The translations under genes were made by a program, and so were the position numbers. Positions 50,632-60,630 of a stretch of DNA of 64,000 nucleotides are shown here, piece by piece (within the stretch, counting starts at the first letter, position 1; every line of letters starts with the position of its first letter). The notes beneath the pieces are model-generated. The model was given only the letters and a program-made list of their open reading frames with translations. It did no database searches and had not been told where the DNA came from. The DNA comes from Pseudomonas sp. H1h (lineage in GTDB: Bacteria > Pseudomonadota > Gammaproteobacteria > Pseudomonadales > Pseudomonadaceae), in NCBI RefSeq assembly GCF_000633255.1, contig NZ_AYMJ01000005.1:124001-188000 (forward strand), in the 5' to 3' direction.

Positions 50632-50865
50632 ATGCGTTATCTGATCTCGTTGTTCGCCCCGCGTCCGTTGCACCGCAGCTTCGCCCTGCTCGACCGTAAC
50701 GGCCACTGCCAGGCATTCAAGCAGTGCAGCCTGCAGCCAATGGGCGACGGCTGGGTGGAAATCGAAGAAATCCGCCTCAACTGGTTGCATCAGCCATTGC
50801 CCGCCAGCGCCCGCGTCATGGCGTCGCAGCCCCGCGCACGGGTGCAGGCGATGTTGAGCATCTGA
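50632..50865 (+). CDS. Small hypothetical protein, 77 aa
   Basis: Starts MRYLISLFAPRPLHRSFALL and ends in an Arg-rich RPRARVQAMLSI stretch. Good coding character with AAGG 9 nt upstream; no family recognised. It precedes the long mqo leader. Confidence 0.6.
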   Translation: MRYLISLFAPRPLHRSFALLDRNGHCQAFKQCSLQPMGDGWVEIEEIRLNWLHQPLPASARVMASQPRARVQAMLSI

Positions 50866-50918
50866 CCGGATGCCTAATAAAAGTCATTAAACACGAGCAA
50901 CTGCCCGCATTTCTTCGA

Positions 50919-51163
50919 TACAATCTCCCCCCGATTATAAGGACGTCTCCTGATCGGGCCCCGCAACAGCGTCAATGCGCTTGCATCGACATCAAAATCG
51001 CCCACAGAGAGCCGCCCACACAGATCGAGTGAAGTTGGCGCGCTTGCCTGTTCTTCCGGCAAAAACCCCCGCTTTTCGCGAATCTGCAGAGCTGTCATGA
51101 CGCTCGGCCACCGCGTTGTTTTGCCCTTGCGGGCAGGGTGCCAGGCCTGGACAGCCCTTTTTT
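50919..51163 (+). ncRNA. Candidate attenuator leader or small RNA upstream of mqo
   Basis: A -10-like TACAAT (50919-50924; weak -35) starts a stretch with no convincing gene that ends in hairpin GGGC...CCAGGCCTGG...GCCC (51131-51157) followed by six T. An overlapping hairpin TGCCC-TTGC-GGGCA (51122-51135) would use the same GGGC and so exclude the terminator stem. This is how attenuators look, but a free-standing small RNA is equally possible. A 41-codon frame (50975-51100) lies inside without a clear ribosome binding site. Confidence 0.4.
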
Positions 51164-51575
51164 GAGGTTCACGTCTTCAAAAGAGCGTGAAAAAAACGGG
51201 TTTTCACAACTTCACAAGAGTGTGGCGAGCAAATGAAAAGTTTTGCGTCTGAACATGCACCATTAGCGTCTGAAACAGCCCAACGACACGGGACCGGGTA
51301 TACCTCGAATATCGGAGCCTGAAGCCTGTCCGCTACGGATTTGGTTGCACAAAAACGGATGTCTCGACCATAAGTCGAATTGCCAGCCGCGTGCTGAAAT
51401 GAGTTCATGGAGCTCTTGAAGCCAGGCCGCACGCATCCGTCGAAGTTGCGAAAAATTGCGAAGATTCGGACATGGCGAACCTGGCCATGGGTATCTGGGG
51501 CGCAACTGACCTGCCCCGTCACTCCCTGGCAGCCATGCCGACAATTTGGTGCTGCAGATTTTGGAGACGCGTTAA
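51164..51575 (+). other. Remaining mqo upstream region
   Basis: About 410 bases without a gene. It contains a direct repeat GCGTCTGAA (51244 and 51267) 23 bp apart and TTGCGAA/TTGCGAA repeats near 51446-51462. The ribosome binding region TTTGGAGACGCGTTAA precedes the mqo ATG. A dedicated mqo promoter probably lies here, but I cannot place it. Confidence 0.5.
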
Positions 51576-53084
51576 ATGGCGCATAACGAAGCAGTCGATG
51601 TAGTTCTGGTTGGGGCCGGCATCATGAGTGCCACCCTGGCAGTACTGCTCAAAGAGCTCGACCCGGCGATCAAGCTGGAAGTCGTCGAGTTGATGGATTC
51701 CGGTGCGGCGGAGAGTTCCAACCCGTGGAACAACGCCGGTACCGGCCACGCCGGCCTGTGCGAGCTGAACTACACGCCGCAAGCGGCCGACGGCAGCGTC
51801 GACATAAAGAAAGCCGTGCACATCAACACCCAGTTCGAAGTGTCCAAGCAGTTCTGGTCATACCTGACGAAGAAAGGCACCTTTGGCTCGTGCAAATCCT
51901 TCATCAGCCCGGTGCCGCACCTGAGCTTCGTACAGGGTGACAAAGGCGTTTCCTTCCTCAAGGAACGCTTTGACGTGCTGCACAAGCATCACGCGTTCTC
52001 CGATATGGAGTACACCGAAGACAAGGCCAAAATGGCCGAGTGGATGCCGCTGATGATGCCGGGCCGCTCGCCGGATGAAGTGCTGGCCGCCACCCGCGTG
52101 ATGAACGGCACCGACGTCAACTTCGGCGCCCTGACCAATCAGTTGCTCAAGCACCTGACCAGCGCTCCCGACACCCAGGTCAAATACTGCAAGCGCGTGA
52201 CCGGCCTCAAGCGTAACGGCGCCGGCTGGACCGTCAGCATCAAGGACGTCAACAGCGGCAGCAGCCGTGAAGTCGATGCCAAGTTTGTTTTCCTCGGCGC
52301 TGGCGGTGCGGCGCTGCCGTTGCTGCAGGCTTCGGGCATCGAAGAAAGCAAAGGCTTCGGCGGCTTCCCGATCAGCGGCCAGTGGCTGCGTTGCGACAAC
52401 CCGGAAGTGGTCAAACAGCACCAGGCCAAGGTTTACAGCCAGGCCGCAGTGGGTTCGCCACCGATGTCGGTGCCACACCTGGACACCCGCGTGGTCGACG
52501 GCAAGAAATCCCTGCTGTTCGGACCATACGCCGGTTTCACCACCAAGTTCCTCAAGCACGGCTCCTTCATGGACCTGCCGATGTCGGTGCGCGCCGGCAA
52601 CATCGGGCCGATGCTGGCCGTGGCGAAAAACAACATGGACCTGACCAAGTACCTGGTCAGCGAAGTGATGCAATCGATGGAGCAGCGCCTGGATTCCCTG
52701 CGCCGCTTTTACCCGCAGGCGAAAGCCGAAGACTGGCGTCTGGAAGTGGCCGGTCAACGGGTTCAGATCATCAAGAAAGATCCGAAAAAGGGTGGCATCC
52801 TGCAATTCGGCACCGAACTGGTGTCGGCCAAGGACGGTTCCCTCGCCGCCCTGCTCGGCGCTTCGCCAGGTGCTTCGGTGACGGTTTCGATCATGCTGGA
52901 ACTGATCGAGAAATGCTTCCCGGCCAAGGCCAAGGGTGAATGGGCTGCCAAACTGGCCGAGATCTTCCCGGCCCGCGAGAAAGTCCTGGAGACCGATGCT
53001 GCGCTGTATCGCAAGATCAACACGCAGAACAACATCGCGCTGGAACTGGTTGAAGAAAGCAGTGAGACCCCAAGCTTCGCTTGA
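51576..53084 (+). CDS. mqo: Malate:quinone oxidoreductase
   Basis: Peripheral membrane flavoenzyme (502 aa) that oxidises malate to oxaloacetate and passes electrons to quinone, replacing NAD-malate dehydrogenase in the TCA cycle of pseudomonads. FAD motif [20 protein letters not shown] is near the N-terminus; [18 protein letters not shown] and [13 protein letters not shown] are typical. Length normal. Followed by a strong terminator. Confidence 0.97.
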   Translation: MAHNEAVDVVLVGAGIMSATLAVLLKELDPAIKLEVVELMDSGAAESSNPWNNAGTGHAGLCELNYTPQAADGSVDIKKAVHINTQFEVSKQFWSYLTKKGTFGSCKSFISPVPHLSFVQGDKGVSFLKERFDVLHKHHAFSDMEYTEDKAKMAEWMPLMMPGRSPDEVLAATRVMNGTDVNFGALTNQLLKHLTSAPDTQVKYCKRVTGLKRNGAGWTVSIKDVNSGSSREVDAKFVFLGAGGAALPLLQASGIEESKGFGGFPISGQWLRCDNPEVVKQHQAKVYSQAAVGSPPMSVPHLDTRVVDGKKSLLFGPYAGFTTKFLKHGSFMDLPMSVRAGNIGPMLAVAKNNMDLTKYLVSEVMQSMEQRLDSLRRFYPQAKAEDWRLEVAGQRVQIIKKDPKKGGILQFGTELVSAKDGSLAALLGASPGASVTVSIMLELIEKCFPAKAKGEWAAKLAEIFPAREKVLETDAALYRKINTQNNIALELVEESSETPSFA

Positions 53085-53095
53085 TCACGCCGCAT

Positions 53096-53138
53096 GAAAA
53101 ACGCCCCGTACTCAGTGAGTGCGGGGCGTTTTTTTTAG
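53096..53138 (+). terminator. Intrinsic terminator of mqo
   Basis: ACGCCCCG-TACTCAGTGAGTG-CGGGGCGT (53101-53129) followed by eight T. Confidence 0.92.
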
Positions 53139-53172
53139 TCAGCCACAACATCCATGGTGTGAGTTACATCGC

Positions 53173-53268
53173 TTTCGCGAGCAAGCCCGCTCCCACATTT
53201 TGATCTCTGTTGCCACACATCTTGTGTACACAGGAGATCCACCGTGGGAGCGGGCTTGCTCGCGAAGG
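53173..53268. repeat. REP doublet (REPIN), narrow orientation but wide spacing
   Basis: Arms 53173-53197 and 53243-53268, both GGGCTTG subtype, spacer 45 bp. It has the CTTCGCGAG ends outside, as the narrow class does, but with the longest spacer of the window. Confidence 0.9.
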
Positions 53269-53317
53269 GCTCAGAACCAATACCAGCCTATCCGGCAAAA
53301 ATCTGTTGAGCCAACGG

Positions 53318-53605
53318 TCAGGTGCGGGACTTTTCGATCAGCTCGATGTAGTCCGGCGCATTGCGCTGATCCGCGATCAGGTCAACGAAGGTCTTGCCCT
53401 GCTCGTCTTTGCCATCAACGTCATAACCGGCCTCGACGAAGAAGCCCAGAAAGCGCTCGAAGTCGTCGATGCGCAGGCCACGGTAAGCCTTGATCAGTTT
53501 GTGCAGCGACGGCGAAGTGGCGTCGACCGGCTCAAAATCGAGGAACAGCTTGATCTGCTCATCGCCGATCTCGTCACCAATCACCTGTTTCTTATCTTTA
53601 CGCAT
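53318..53605 (-). CDS. PA4642-family conserved protein
   Basis: A 95-aa acidic soluble protein starting MRKDKKQVIGDEIGDEQIKL. It matches the small family encoded next to mqo in pseudomonads. It has no known domain or role. A helical, ankyrin-like GYDVDGKDEQGKTFVDLI segment is seen. Confidence 0.8.
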   Translation of the reverse strand: MRKDKKQVIGDEIGDEQIKLFLDFEPVDATSPSLHKLIKAYRGLRIDDFERFLGFFVEAGYDVDGKDEQGKTFVDLIADQRNAPDYIELIEKSRT

Positions 53606-53668
53606 TGCCGACTCCAGCTCGCAGACATTACACGGGGCGGGCAGTTTACCCCTGCCCGGGCGCCCGGC

Positions 53669-54148
53669 TCAACGCGATCGAACGGCCCCGGTGTGCAAAT
53701 CGGCCCAGATATGGCCGTTGGCGTAACCGAGGAACTGCACATACACCGTGTCGTTGCGCAGCAGATCGATCACCACCCGATACTGGGCCAGCGGGTAATA
53801 CAGCGTCAGGGTTTTGCGCTTGTCGTCGTACACCGGTTTTTTCAGGCTTTTGCTTTCGCCATCGAAGTTGAGCAGGACCTGCGTAATAGTCGCGCCCTTG
53901 TTCAGGGACTTGCCCTTGAGGCGGATCATCAGCGGCGAAGTGACCGGGATCGGTTGCTGATTGGACTGGCGCTGTGCGCCGACCACCACGGAATAATCGG
54001 TGACTTGCAGCAATTGTTGCTGTTCCGGTTCAGCATCGCGCAGGGTCAGGTCGTCCGGCGGCAGGAATTGGCTATGCATCGGCGCGGCGGCCAGCGGCAG
54101 GCTGAGGGTCAGCAAGAGGGCGGCAAAGCTGCGGGTCAGAAGGCGCAT
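53669..54148 (-). CDS. Exported hypothetical protein (159 aa)
   Basis: Sec signal at residues 1-22 (LLLTLSLPLAAAPM), then a beta-rich domain rich in short hydrophobic strands, ending ADLHTGAVRSR. Upstream of the PA4642-family gene by 63 bp on the same strand. Function unknown; periplasmic location is inferred. Confidence 0.75.
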   Translation of the reverse strand: MRLLTRSFAALLLTLSLPLAAAPMHSQFLPPDDLTLRDAEPEQQQLLQVTDYSVVVGAQRQSNQQPIPVTSPLMIRLKGKSLNKGATITQVLLNFDGESKSLKKPVYDDKRKTLTLYYPLAQYRVVIDLLRNDTVYVQFLGYANGHIWADLHTGAVRSR

Positions 54149-54219
54149 GACTGGCTCCGGAGGGCGGGGCCGAGCACTCTAGCATGGGTATCGCGGATGG
54201 ATCAGTACACACAAAACAA

Positions 54220-54311
54220 CTGTGGGAGCGAGCCTGCTCGCGAAAGCGGTGTGTCAGCTTTCAATGATGCTGACTGACACGACGTCTTCGCGAGCAGGCT
54301 CGCTCCCACAG
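54220..54311. repeat. REP doublet (REPIN), wide-type
   Basis: Arms 54220-54246 and 54286-54311, both GAGCCTG subtype; the 39-bp spacer contains GTGTCAG...CTGACAC. Confidence 0.93.
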
Positions 54312-54327
54312 GGGATACTGCGGGCTC

Positions 54328-54885
54328 TTACATGCCTTTAACGGCAAAGATCCCGTTGGCGTTGCGCCAGTAGCCTTTGTAGTCCATGCCGTAACCGAAG
54401 ATGTAACGGTCAATGCACGGCAGGCCGACGAAGTCTGCTTTCAGATCAGGACGCGCCTTGCGGTCGTGATCCTTGTCGATCAGCACAGCGGTGTGCACCT
54501 TGCGCGCGCCAGCGTGTTTGCAGAAGTCGATGATTGCGCCCAGGGTGTGACCTTCGTCGAGGATGTCGTCGATGATCAGCACGTCACGGTCGATGAACGA
54601 AACTTCCGGTTTGGCCTTCCAGAACAGGTCGCCGCCGCTGGTTTCATTGCGATAACGCGTGGCGTGCAGGTAGGAAGCTTCCAGCGGGAACTGCAGGTGA
54701 GTCAGCAGCTTGCCGGAGAAGATCAGGCCGCCGTTCATCACGCAGAACACCACCGGGTTGCTGTCAGCCAGTTGTTCGTTGATTTGTGCACCGACACGGG
54801 CGATGGCCGCCTCGACTTCAGATTCGGTGTACAGGCAGTCAGCCTCTCGCATGATTTGACGGATATGCTCGAGATCAGCGGACAT
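54328..54885 (-). CDS. hpt: Hypoxanthine-guanine phosphoribosyltransferase
   Basis: Purine-salvage enzyme that makes IMP/GMP from base plus PRPP; 185 aa. The PRPP motif is LIIDDILDEGHT and the C-terminal CIDRYIFGYGMDYKG matches the short bacterial HPRT group. ATG 54885 (MSADLEHIRQ) is preferred to a start 18 codons earlier. Divergent from upp across a 163-bp spacer with a perfect palindrome. Confidence 0.93.
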   Translation of the reverse strand: MSADLEHIRQIMREADCLYTESEVEAAIARVGAQINEQLADSNPVVFCVMNGGLIFSGKLLTHLQFPLEASYLHATRYRNETSGGDLFWKAKPEVSFIDRDVLIIDDILDEGHTLGAIIDFCKHAGARKVHTAVLIDKDHDRKARPDLKADFVGLPCIDRYIFGYGMDYKGYWRNANGIFAVKGM

Positions 54886-54976
54886 GGCGCTCTCCAGGGG
54901 GTGGCGGAATTGGAAAAGCGGGCAAAGGTACGCATCCATCGAGGCCGAATCAAGCCTTTATGGACTAACGTACTGT

Positions 54977-54992
54977 ATGTCCTATAGGACAT
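54977..54992. promoter_or_regulatory. Perfect palindrome between hpt and upp (candidate operator)
   Basis: ATGTCCTATAGGACAT, 16 bp fully symmetric, in the divergent promoter region of purine and pyrimidine salvage genes. No matching regulator is encoded next to it. Confidence 0.45.
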
Positions 54993-55048
54993 CACCCTCG
55001 GATAGATTAATCTAGGCCGGTTTTTTTGCCTGCCGCCGGAGTTTTTCC

Positions 55049-55687
55049 ATGCCCATCCTCGAGATCCGCCATCCGCTGATCCGCCATAAACTCGGCCTGA
55101 TGCGCCGCGCTGACATCAGCACCAAGAATTTCCGTGAGCTTGCTCAGGAAGTCGGCGCCCTGTTGACCTATGAAGCTACAAAAGATTTGCCGCTGGAGTC
55201 CTACGATATTGCAGGCTGGTGCGGCACCGTGTCGGTCGAGAAAATCGCCGGCAAGAAGATCACCGTCGTGCCGATCCTGCGCGCCGGTATCGGCATGCTC
55301 GAAGGCGTGCTGAGCCTGATCCCGGGTGCCAAGGTTTCCGCTGTGGGCGTTGCCCGCAACGAAGAGACCCTGCAAGCGCACACCTATCTGGAGAAACTGG
55401 TTCCAGAAATCGACGAACGGCTGGCGATGATCATCGACCCGATGCTCGCCACCGGCAGCTCGATGGTTGCGACCATCGACCTGCTGAAAAAGGCTGGCTG
55501 CAAGGATATCCGCGCGATGGTGCTGGTTGCCGCGCCGGAAGGTATTGCTGCAGTAGAAAAAGCTCACCCGGACGTGACCATCTATACCGCGTCCATCGAT
55601 GAGCGCTTGAACGAGCACGGCTACATCATTCCTGGGCTTGGCGACGCGGGTGACAAGATCTTCGGCACCAAGCAGAAGGACGCGTAA
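55049..55687 (+). CDS. upp: Uracil phosphoribosyltransferase
   Basis: Converts uracil and PRPP to UMP; 212 aa. The PRPP site [19 protein letters not shown] and the uracil-binding C-terminus [16 protein letters not shown] are intact. Followed after 2 bp by the uracil permease, the usual pair. Confidence 0.97.
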   Translation: MPILEIRHPLIRHKLGLMRRADISTKNFRELAQEVGALLTYEATKDLPLESYDIAGWCGTVSVEKIAGKKITVVPILRAGIGMLEGVLSLIPGAKVSAVGVARNEETLQAHTYLEKLVPEIDERLAMIIDPMLATGSSMVATIDLLKKAGCKDIRAMVLVAAPEGIAAVEKAHPDVTIYTASIDERLNEHGYIIPGLGDAGDKIFGTKQKDA

Positions 55688-55689
55688 CC

Positions 55690-56964
55690 ATGCAGCAAGA
55701 GTTCAACGATCCGCTCTGGCGTACGGTGTTGTCCGGCGCCCAGATGCTGTTCGTGGCTTTCGGCGCTCTGGTGCTGATGCCGCTGATCACGGGCCTGGAC
55801 CCGAACGTGGCACTGTTCACCGCAGGTCTGGGAACGATCCTGTTCCAGATCGTCACCGGGCGTCAGGTGCCGGTGTTCCTCGCGTCGAGCTTCGCTTTCA
55901 TCACCCCGATCATTCTCGCCAAGGGCCAGTTCGGCCTCGCCGCGACCATGGGCGGCGTGATGGCAGCCGGTTTCGTCTACACCTTCCTGGGCCTGGCTGT
56001 GAAGATCAAGGGCACAGGCTTCATTGACCGTCTGTTGCCGCCCGTGGTGATTGGCCCGGTGATCATTTCCATCGGCCTGGCCATGGCGCCGATTGCCGCG
56101 AACATGGCGATGGGCAAAGCTGGCGACGGTTCCGAACTGATCCACTACCAGACCGCGATGATGATCTCGATGCCGGCGCTGCTGACCACGTTGATCGTGG
56201 CAGTGTTCGGCAAAGGCATCTTCCGTCTGGTGCCGATCATTTCCGGCGTGCTGGTCGGTTTCGCCATGTCGTTCTATTTCGGCGTGGTCGATACCGCGAA
56301 GATTGCCGCTGCGCCATGGTTTGCGATTCCGCACTTCACCGCGCCGGAGTTCAACTGGCAGGCGATTCTGTTCATTGTTCCGGTGGCGTTGGCTCCGGCC
56401 ATCGAGCACATCGGCGGCGTGATCGCCGTGGGCAGCGTGACCGGTCGCGATTACCTGAAGAAGCCAGGCCTGCACCGCACCCTGCTCGGTGACGGTATCG
56501 CCACCACCGCAGCCGGCCTGTTCGGCGGACCGCCAAACACCACCTACGCCGAAGTGACTGGCGCGGTGATGCTGACCAAGAACTACAACCCGAAAATCAT
56601 GACCTGGGCGGCGATCTTCGCCATCACCCTGGCGTTCATCGGCAAGTTCGGCGCGCTGCTGCAAAGCATTCCAGTGCCGGTGATGGGCGGGATTCTGTGC
56701 CTGTTGTTCGGCTCGATCGCGGCGGTGGGGATGAACACCCTGATCCGTCACAAGATCGACCTGGGCGAGGCGCGCAATCTGGTGATCGTTTCGGTGACGC
56801 TGGTATTCGGTATCGGCGGTGTACTGGTCGGCACCGGCACTGGCCCGGACGACTTCGGCCTCAAAGGCATCGCGCTGTGCGCGGTGGTGGCGATTGCGCT
56901 GAACCTGATTCTGCCGGGTAACGATGGCTGGAAGAACAAGAAGGCGGATGAACCGCTGATCTAA
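55690..56964 (+). CDS. uraA: Uracil:proton symporter UraA
   Basis: Inner-membrane nucleobase symporter (NCS2 family) of 424 aa with about 14 helices. The family motif region AIEHIGGVIAVG and GLFGGPPNTTYAEVTGAV are present. Supplies uracil to Upp; the two form one operon. Confidence 0.96.
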   Translation: MQQEFNDPLWRTVLSGAQMLFVAFGALVLMPLITGLDPNVALFTAGLGTILFQIVTGRQVPVFLASSFAFITPIILAKGQFGLAATMGGVMAAGFVYTFLGLAVKIKGTGFIDRLLPPVVIGPVIISIGLAMAPIAANMAMGKAGDGSELIHYQTAMMISMPALLTTLIVAVFGKGIFRLVPIISGVLVGFAMSFYFGVVDTAKIAAAPWFAIPHFTAPEFNWQAILFIVPVALAPAIEHIGGVIAVGSVTGRDYLKKPGLHRTLLGDGIATTAAGLFGGPPNTTYAEVTGAVMLTKNYNPKIMTWAAIFAITLAFIGKFGALLQSIPVPVMGGILCLLFGSIAAVGMNTLIRHKIDLGEARNLVIVSVTLVFGIGGVLVGTGTGPDDFGLKGIALCAVVAIALNLILPGNDGWKNKKADEPLI

Positions 56965-56995
56965 GGTTTTAGATCCTTGTTGTCTGACAGATAGC

Positions 56996-57061
56996 ATTCG
57001 CGAGCAAGCCCGCTCCCACCCGGATCACGTTGTACCGGTGGGAGCGGGCTTGCTCGCGAAG
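56996..57061. repeat. REP doublet (REPIN), narrow-type
   Basis: Arms 56996-57020 and 57036-57061, GGGCTTG subtype, spacer 15 bp; between convergent uraA and hemH. Confidence 0.93.
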
Positions 57062-57071
57062 CTTTTGACTT

Positions 57072-58097
57072 TTAAAGGGCCAACGGCGCTCGTTCACACA
57101 AGGTGGCCAATGCCTTCGCCCATTGCGGGTCGTCATTCAGGCACGGCACCAGCACCAACTCCTCGCCCCCTGCTTCGCGAAACTGTTCCTTGCCGCGATC
57201 ACCGATCTCTTCCAGTGTCTCGATGCAATCGGCGACAAACGCCGGGCACATCACCAGAATCTTCTTCACCCCGTTTTTTGCCAGCTCATCGAGCCGCGCT
57301 TCGGTGTAGGGTTCGATCCACTTGGCTCGCCCCAGCCGCGACTGAAACGACACCGACCATTTGCCATCGGCAACGCCCGCGCGCTTGGCGAACTCGGCTG
57401 CCGTGCGCAAACACTGGGCGCGATAACAGGTGGCGAGGACTGCCGGCGAAGCATTCTTGCAGCAGTCCGCGTTTTTGAGGCAGTGCTTGCCGGTCGGATC
57501 GAGCTTGGTCAGGTGCCGCTCGGGCAAACCGTGGAAGCTCAGCAGCAAATGATCGTAGTCCTGCTGCAAATGCGGTTTCGCACTCGCAACCAAGGCATCG
57601 AGGTATTCCGGCTGATCGTAAAACGGTTGCAGGATCGAGAGTTTCACATCGAGTTTATGCTCGCGGATCACCCGCTTGGCCTCTTCGATCACCGTGGTGG
57701 TGGTGCTGTCGGCGAACTGTGGATAAAGCGGCGCCAGGGTAATGCGCTTGTGCCCCGCAGCCACCAACTGCAGCAACTTCGTTGCAATCGACGGTTCGCC
57801 ATAACGCATCGCCAGTTCCACCGGACCATGGGACCACTGCGAGGTCATCTGTTGTTGCAGGCGACGGCTGAGCACCACCAGTGGCGAGCCCTCCTCCCAC
57901 CAGATCGAGGCGTAGGCATGAGCAGATTGCTCGGGACGCTTGATCAGGATCAGCGACACCAACAGACGCCGCACCGGCCACGGCAGGTCGATCACATACG
58001 GGTCCATCAGAAATTGATTGAGGTAGCTGCGTACATCGGCCACCGAGGTGGAGGCCGGGGAACCCAGGTTGACCAGAAGCAAGGCGTGATCGGTCAT
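57072..58097 (-). CDS. hemH: Ferrochelatase
   Basis: Last enzyme of haem synthesis, inserting Fe2+ into protoporphyrin IX; 341 aa. The catalytic His is H189 in [10 protein letters not shown]. Immediately after it there are five cysteines (206, 212, 213, 224, 229), the region where some bacterial ferrochelatases hold an internal [2Fe-2S] cluster. Start set at ATG 58097 with AGGA 7 nt upstream; the longer frame is not credible. Follows the SDR epimerase gene by 13 bp. Confidence 0.95.
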   Translation of the reverse strand: MTDHALLLVNLGSPASTSVADVRSYLNQFLMDPYVIDLPWPVRRLLVSLILIKRPEQSAHAYASIWWEEGSPLVVLSRRLQQQMTSQWSHGPVELAMRYGEPSIATKLLQLVAAGHKRITLAPLYPQFADSTTTTVIEEAKRVIREHKLDVKLSILQPFYDQPEYLDALVASAKPHLQQDYDHLLLSFHGLPERHLTKLDPTGKHCLKNADCCKNASPAVLATCYRAQCLRTAAEFAKRAGVADGKWSVSFQSRLGRAKWIEPYTEARLDELAKNGVKKILVMCPAFVADCIETLEEIGDRGKEQFREAGGEELVLVPCLNDDPQWAKALATLCERAPLAL

Positions 58098-58110
58098 GCA
58101 TCGTCCTATT

Positions 58111-59013
58111 TCAAAGGCGGCCGGAGAGCTCATCCAGGGCCGCGCGCAAATCCGTGAACTGGAAAGTGAAACCCGCTTCCAGCAAGCGTGCCGGCATGGC
58201 CCGTTGGCCACCCAGCAACAACAATGACATTTCGCCAAGCCCGACTTTCAGCGCCAGGGCCGGCATCGGCATGAATGCCGGGCGGTGCAACACACTGCCC
58301 AATGTCTTGGCAAACTCGCGATTGCGCACCGGTTTCGGTGCGCAGGCATTATAAGGACCGCTCGCCTGATTGCGGTGCAGAAGAAAATCAATCAGGCCGA
58401 TTTGGTCTTCAATGTGTATCCACGGCATCCACTGCCGGCCATTGCCCAACGGCCCGCCCAGCCCGAGTTTGTACGGCAGCAACAGCCGCGACAAAAAGCC
58501 GCCCTCGGCCGACAGCACCAGCCCGGTTCGCACCAGCACCACACGAATGCCCTGTGCTTCGGCACGTTGCGCGGTCTCCTCCCAGGCGATGCACAACTGG
58601 CTGGCGAAATCGTCGATCACCGGCGGCGAATCTTCTGTCAGCTCACGTTCACCGCCGTCGCCGTACCAGCCGACTGCCGAGCCAGAGATCAGCAGCTGCG
58701 GTTTCTGCTCGCGTGTTTCCAGCCAGGCCAGCAGCGTTTCGGTCAGGGTGATGCGGCTGCTCCACAACAACGCCTTGCGCCGGTGGGTCCATGGCCGATC
58801 AGCAATCGGCGCACCAGCCAGGTTGATGATCGCGTCCAGCGGCTCGTTACCGAGATCTTCCAGACGCGCAATCCCACGCACCTGCGCACCACAGATTTTC
58901 GCGACTGTTTCCGGGCGCCGACTCCACACCGTCAACTGGTGCCCCTGCCCTGACCAATAGCGACAGAGCTGACGACCTATCAAACCAGTACCGCCGGTCA
59001 GCAATATGCGCAT
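58111..59013 (-). CDS. TIGR01777 family SDR epimerase (YfcH-like)
   Basis: NAD(P)-binding Rossmann protein of 300 aa: start [30 protein letters not shown], and the C-terminal DUF1731 ([18 protein letters not shown]). The family resembles sugar epimerases, but its reaction is not known. Co-transcribed with hemH, as in other pseudomonads. Confidence 0.9.
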   Translation of the reverse strand: MRILLTGGTGLIGRQLCRYWSGQGHQLTVWSRRPETVAKICGAQVRGIARLEDLGNEPLDAIINLAGAPIADRPWTHRRKALLWSSRITLTETLLAWLETREQKPQLLISGSAVGWYGDGGERELTEDSPPVIDDFASQLCIAWEETAQRAEAQGIRVVLVRTGLVLSAEGGFLSRLLLPYKLGLGGPLGNGRQWMPWIHIEDQIGLIDFLLHRNQASGPYNACAPKPVRNREFAKTLGSVLHRPAFMPMPALALKVGLGEMSLLLLGGQRAMPARLLEAGFTFQFTDLRAALDELSGRL

Positions 59014-59091
59014 GACATCTTCCTCGCGTGGCGTTTTACCCGGATCACTAGTCTATTTTTATAAGCAGGGATCTTTTCTATCGGGCAGGCT

Positions 59092-59108
59092 CTATTGTTT
59101 AACAATAG
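59092..59108. promoter_or_regulatory. Palindrome CTATTGTT-T-AACAATAG in the divergent spacer
   Basis: Exact 8-bp arms around one central T, between the epimerase-hemH operon and the renalase-like gene. It may be an operator separate from the TTGTACA elements downstream. Confidence 0.4.
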
Positions 59109-59135
59109 GCCAAGCTGTCAGAACGAGAACGCTAG

Positions 59136-60409
<1,274 letters not shown>

Positions 60410-60423
60410 ACCCCCCATTCCCT

Positions 60424-60510
60424 CATGGGAGCGGGCTTGTGGCGAAAGCGGTGAGTCAGTCACATCAATCCAGCCGACCTGACGCCTTCGCGAGCAAGCC
60501 CGCTCCCACG
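60424..60510. repeat. REP doublet (REPIN), wide-type, altered left arm
   Basis: Left arm CATGGGAGCGGGCTTGTGGCGAAAG (60424-60448) has GTGGCGAAAG where others have CTCGCGAAG; right arm 60485-60510 is normal. Spacer 36 bp. Confidence 0.87.
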
Positions 60511-60535
60511 GCCAATAATGTAAACCCGGAAAAAC

Positions 60536-60610
60536 TTATACAAATGAGTTGACTTGTACACGTACGAATCTATGCTGATTGAAAGTTGTACAGAAATAAC
60601 AACCTGTACA
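60536..60610 (+). promoter_or_regulatory. LitR/CarH-type operator array and sigma-70 promoter of the ybgA-litR-phrB operon
   Basis: Elements TTATACA (60536), TTGTACA (60554), TTGTACA (60586) and CTGTACA (60604) form two pairs, each with 18-bp register, 50 bp apart. The promoter TTGACT (60549-60554), 16 bp, TATGCT (60571-60576) overlaps the second element. Known LitR/CarH MerR repressors bind TTGTACA-like sites and release them in light. Confidence 0.68.
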
Positions 60611-60630
60611 GGAATAGATTCGAGGTGTGC

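Noticed and set aside
50975..51100. 41-codon frame in the mqo leader as a leader-peptide gene
   Set aside because: No ribosome binding site and no run of regulatory codons; kept only as a note to the leader candidate.
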